DNA of 34,700 nucleotides, from the NCBI GenBank assembly GCA_964591275.1, contig CAZQAE010000055.1, positions 1-34,700 on the forward strand, given 5' to 3'. The notes under the pieces were generated by a model. The model made no database searches. It was not told where the DNA came from and saw only the letters and a program-made list of their open reading frames with translations. Positions 33,613 through 34,700 of this stretch are shown piece after piece; the stretch's first letter is position 1, and each line of letters opens with the position of its first letter. Made by a program: the position numbers and the translations under genes. The DNA is from G963674685 sp964591275 (GTDB lineage Bacteria; Lernaellota; Lernaellaia; JACKCT01).

Positions 33613-34700
33613 GTGAAGATTTTACTGATTAATCCGCCGGAAAAGCAGACCGTGCAGGCCAATTTGCCCAGTGCCGTGGAAAACTTGCGCGGGGCGACGC
33701 CGCCCATCGGATTGATGTATGTCGCCGCTGCGGCCAGAAATTTTTCCGATGCCGATGTATCCCTCCTGGACGCGCATGCGCTGCGCCTTTCCTATGATGA
33801 ACTGGAAAAGCGGATTGCGCAGGCGCATCCTGATCTTGTCGGCATCACTACGACAACTTTCACCATGCCGGATGTGCTCGAAACCGTGAGGCGCGTGCGT
33901 AGCGCGGCGCCCGGCGCTCGATTGATCGCGGGCGGACTCCAACCTTTTCTCTACCCGGAAGAGACCATCAACCTGGACGCCTTCGACTACGCATTGCAGG
34001 GCGAGGCTGAAATCTCTTTTCCGCGCTTTCTAAAAGCCCTGGAAGACGGCAGGGGGATGGAAAATGTTCCGGGGATTTTATTCAAACAAAACGGCAAAAT
34101 TGTATCGAATCCACCGCCGCCGTTGAATATGGACCTGGATGCGTTGCCCTTTCCGGCCCACGACCTATTGCCCATTGAGCGTTATAGCTCTCTGGTCACG
34201 TTGAAACATCCCGTTGGCATCATCATTTCCAGCCGGGGGTGCCCCTTTCGTTGTTCCTTTTGCTCCCATTCGCCGACCGGCAAAAAATTTCGAATGAGAA
34301 GCGCTGAGAGCGTCGTGCAAGAGATGATTTGGTGCCGCTCTCTCGGGTTTTCCTACCTCCTTTTTTATGATGAGATTTTGACATTGAAAAAGGGGAGGGT
34401 TTTTGAACTGCGTGATCAGATACGAGCGGAAGGCGTGCGCATTCCCTGGATGGCAAGGCTGCGGGCGGGTCTGGTTGATAAGGAGATGCTTATTGCCTTG
34501 AAGGACGCCGGATGCGATCTGGTGACGATGGGGATCGAAGCCGGCAGCCCCAAAGTGTTGTCTCGACTGAATCGTCCTACCGATACGTCTGAAGTGATAG
34601 AAACATTTAAGGATGCTTCTAAAATCGGGCTAAAGACCCTGGCCTATTTTATGATCGGCAACCCGGATGAAACGCGCGAGGATTTGAGAATGAGTCTGGA
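33613..34700 (+). CDS. B12-binding-domain radical SAM protein, 3' partial
   Basis: The gene begins at GTG 33613 behind AAAGGAAAG and runs off the right edge after ~362 codons. Residues ~1-145 form a cobalamin-binding-like Rossmann domain ('ILLINPP', 'PPIGLMYVAAAA', 'LLDAHALRL', 'PDLVGITTTT'). The radical SAM core has its 4Fe-4S motif RGCPFRCSFC with C210, C214 and C217, followed by 'FYDEILTLKKGRVFELRDQI' and 'VTMGIEAGSPKVL'. This architecture is shared by methyltransferases, cyclases and hopanoid or bacteriochlorophyll enzymes, so the reaction cannot be named. It is divergent from the ebo-linked operon and may or may not belong to it. Confidence 0.9.
   Translation, partial: MKILLINPPEKQTVQANLPSAVENLRGATPPIGLMYVAAAARNFSDADVSLLDAHALRLSYDELEKRIAQAHPDLVGITTTTFTMPDVLETVRRVRSAAPGARLIAGGLQPFLYPEETINLDAFDYALQGEAEISFPRFLKALEDGRGMENVPGILFKQNGKIVSNPPPPLNMDLDALPFPAHDLLPIERYSSLVTLKHPVGIIISSRGCPFRCSFCSHSPTGKKFRMRSAESVVQEMIWCRSLGFSYLLFYDEILTLKKGRVFELRDQIRAEGVRIPWMARLRAGLVDKEMLIALKDAGCDLVTMGIEAGSPKVLSRLNRPTDTSEVIETFKDASKIGLKTLAYFMIGNPDETREDLRMSL

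Overview
The window looks like chromosomal DNA from an uncultured Gram-negative bacterium of a deltaproteobacteria-like lineage. This rests on the gene order lptC-lptA-lptB-rpoN-hpf-ptsN-hprK-rapZ-EIIA(Man)-HPr-EI, on abundant lipoproteins, and on an Asp-rich 'DD' linker behind a lipobox. Taxonomy is inferred from gene content only. Most genes are tightly packed, and many overlap by four bases (ATGA).

Region 1 (1-9724, + strand) is a housekeeping block. It carries the end of a beta-propeller protein, the Lpt lipopolysaccharide-export genes, sigma-54, a short hibernation factor, and a regulatory phosphotransferase chain (EIIA-Ntr, HPr kinase, RapZ, EIIA-Man, HPr, enzyme I) with no sugar permease in view. 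rapZ is broken by a one-base deficit in a T run.

Region 2 (9744-12452) has a DUF1571-type secreted protein on the minus strand, divergent from a secreted protein with an SdrD-B-like domain and two copies of a second domain. A strong terminator follows.

Region 3 (12634-20989, + strand) is an envelope-glycan or lipid-modification operon: lipoprotein, GT2 transferase, flippase-like membrane protein, GT39-like transferase and two alkaline-phosphatase/sulfatase-fold proteins. Both of the last two have Thr, not Cys/Ser, at the nucleophile position. It converges with glgP (20993-23551, minus).

Region 4 (23769-33467) is the most interesting part: a full ebo gene set (eboA-F) in two convergent arms. 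eboD-eboE-eboC run rightward. A glycosidase-like lipoprotein followed by eboA-eboB-eboF runs leftward. The arms meet at a ~2 kb interval holding AT-rich foreign-looking DNA, a decayed acyltransferase-like gene, other gene remnants and REP-like inverted repeats. Part of it is bracketed by an 18-bp direct repeat derived from the 3' end of eboC. The ebo pathway makes or moves an unidentified metabolite in other bacteria, so this locus is the best candidate here for an incompletely described system.

Region 5 (33613-34700) is the start of a B12-binding-type radical SAM protein that runs off the right edge.
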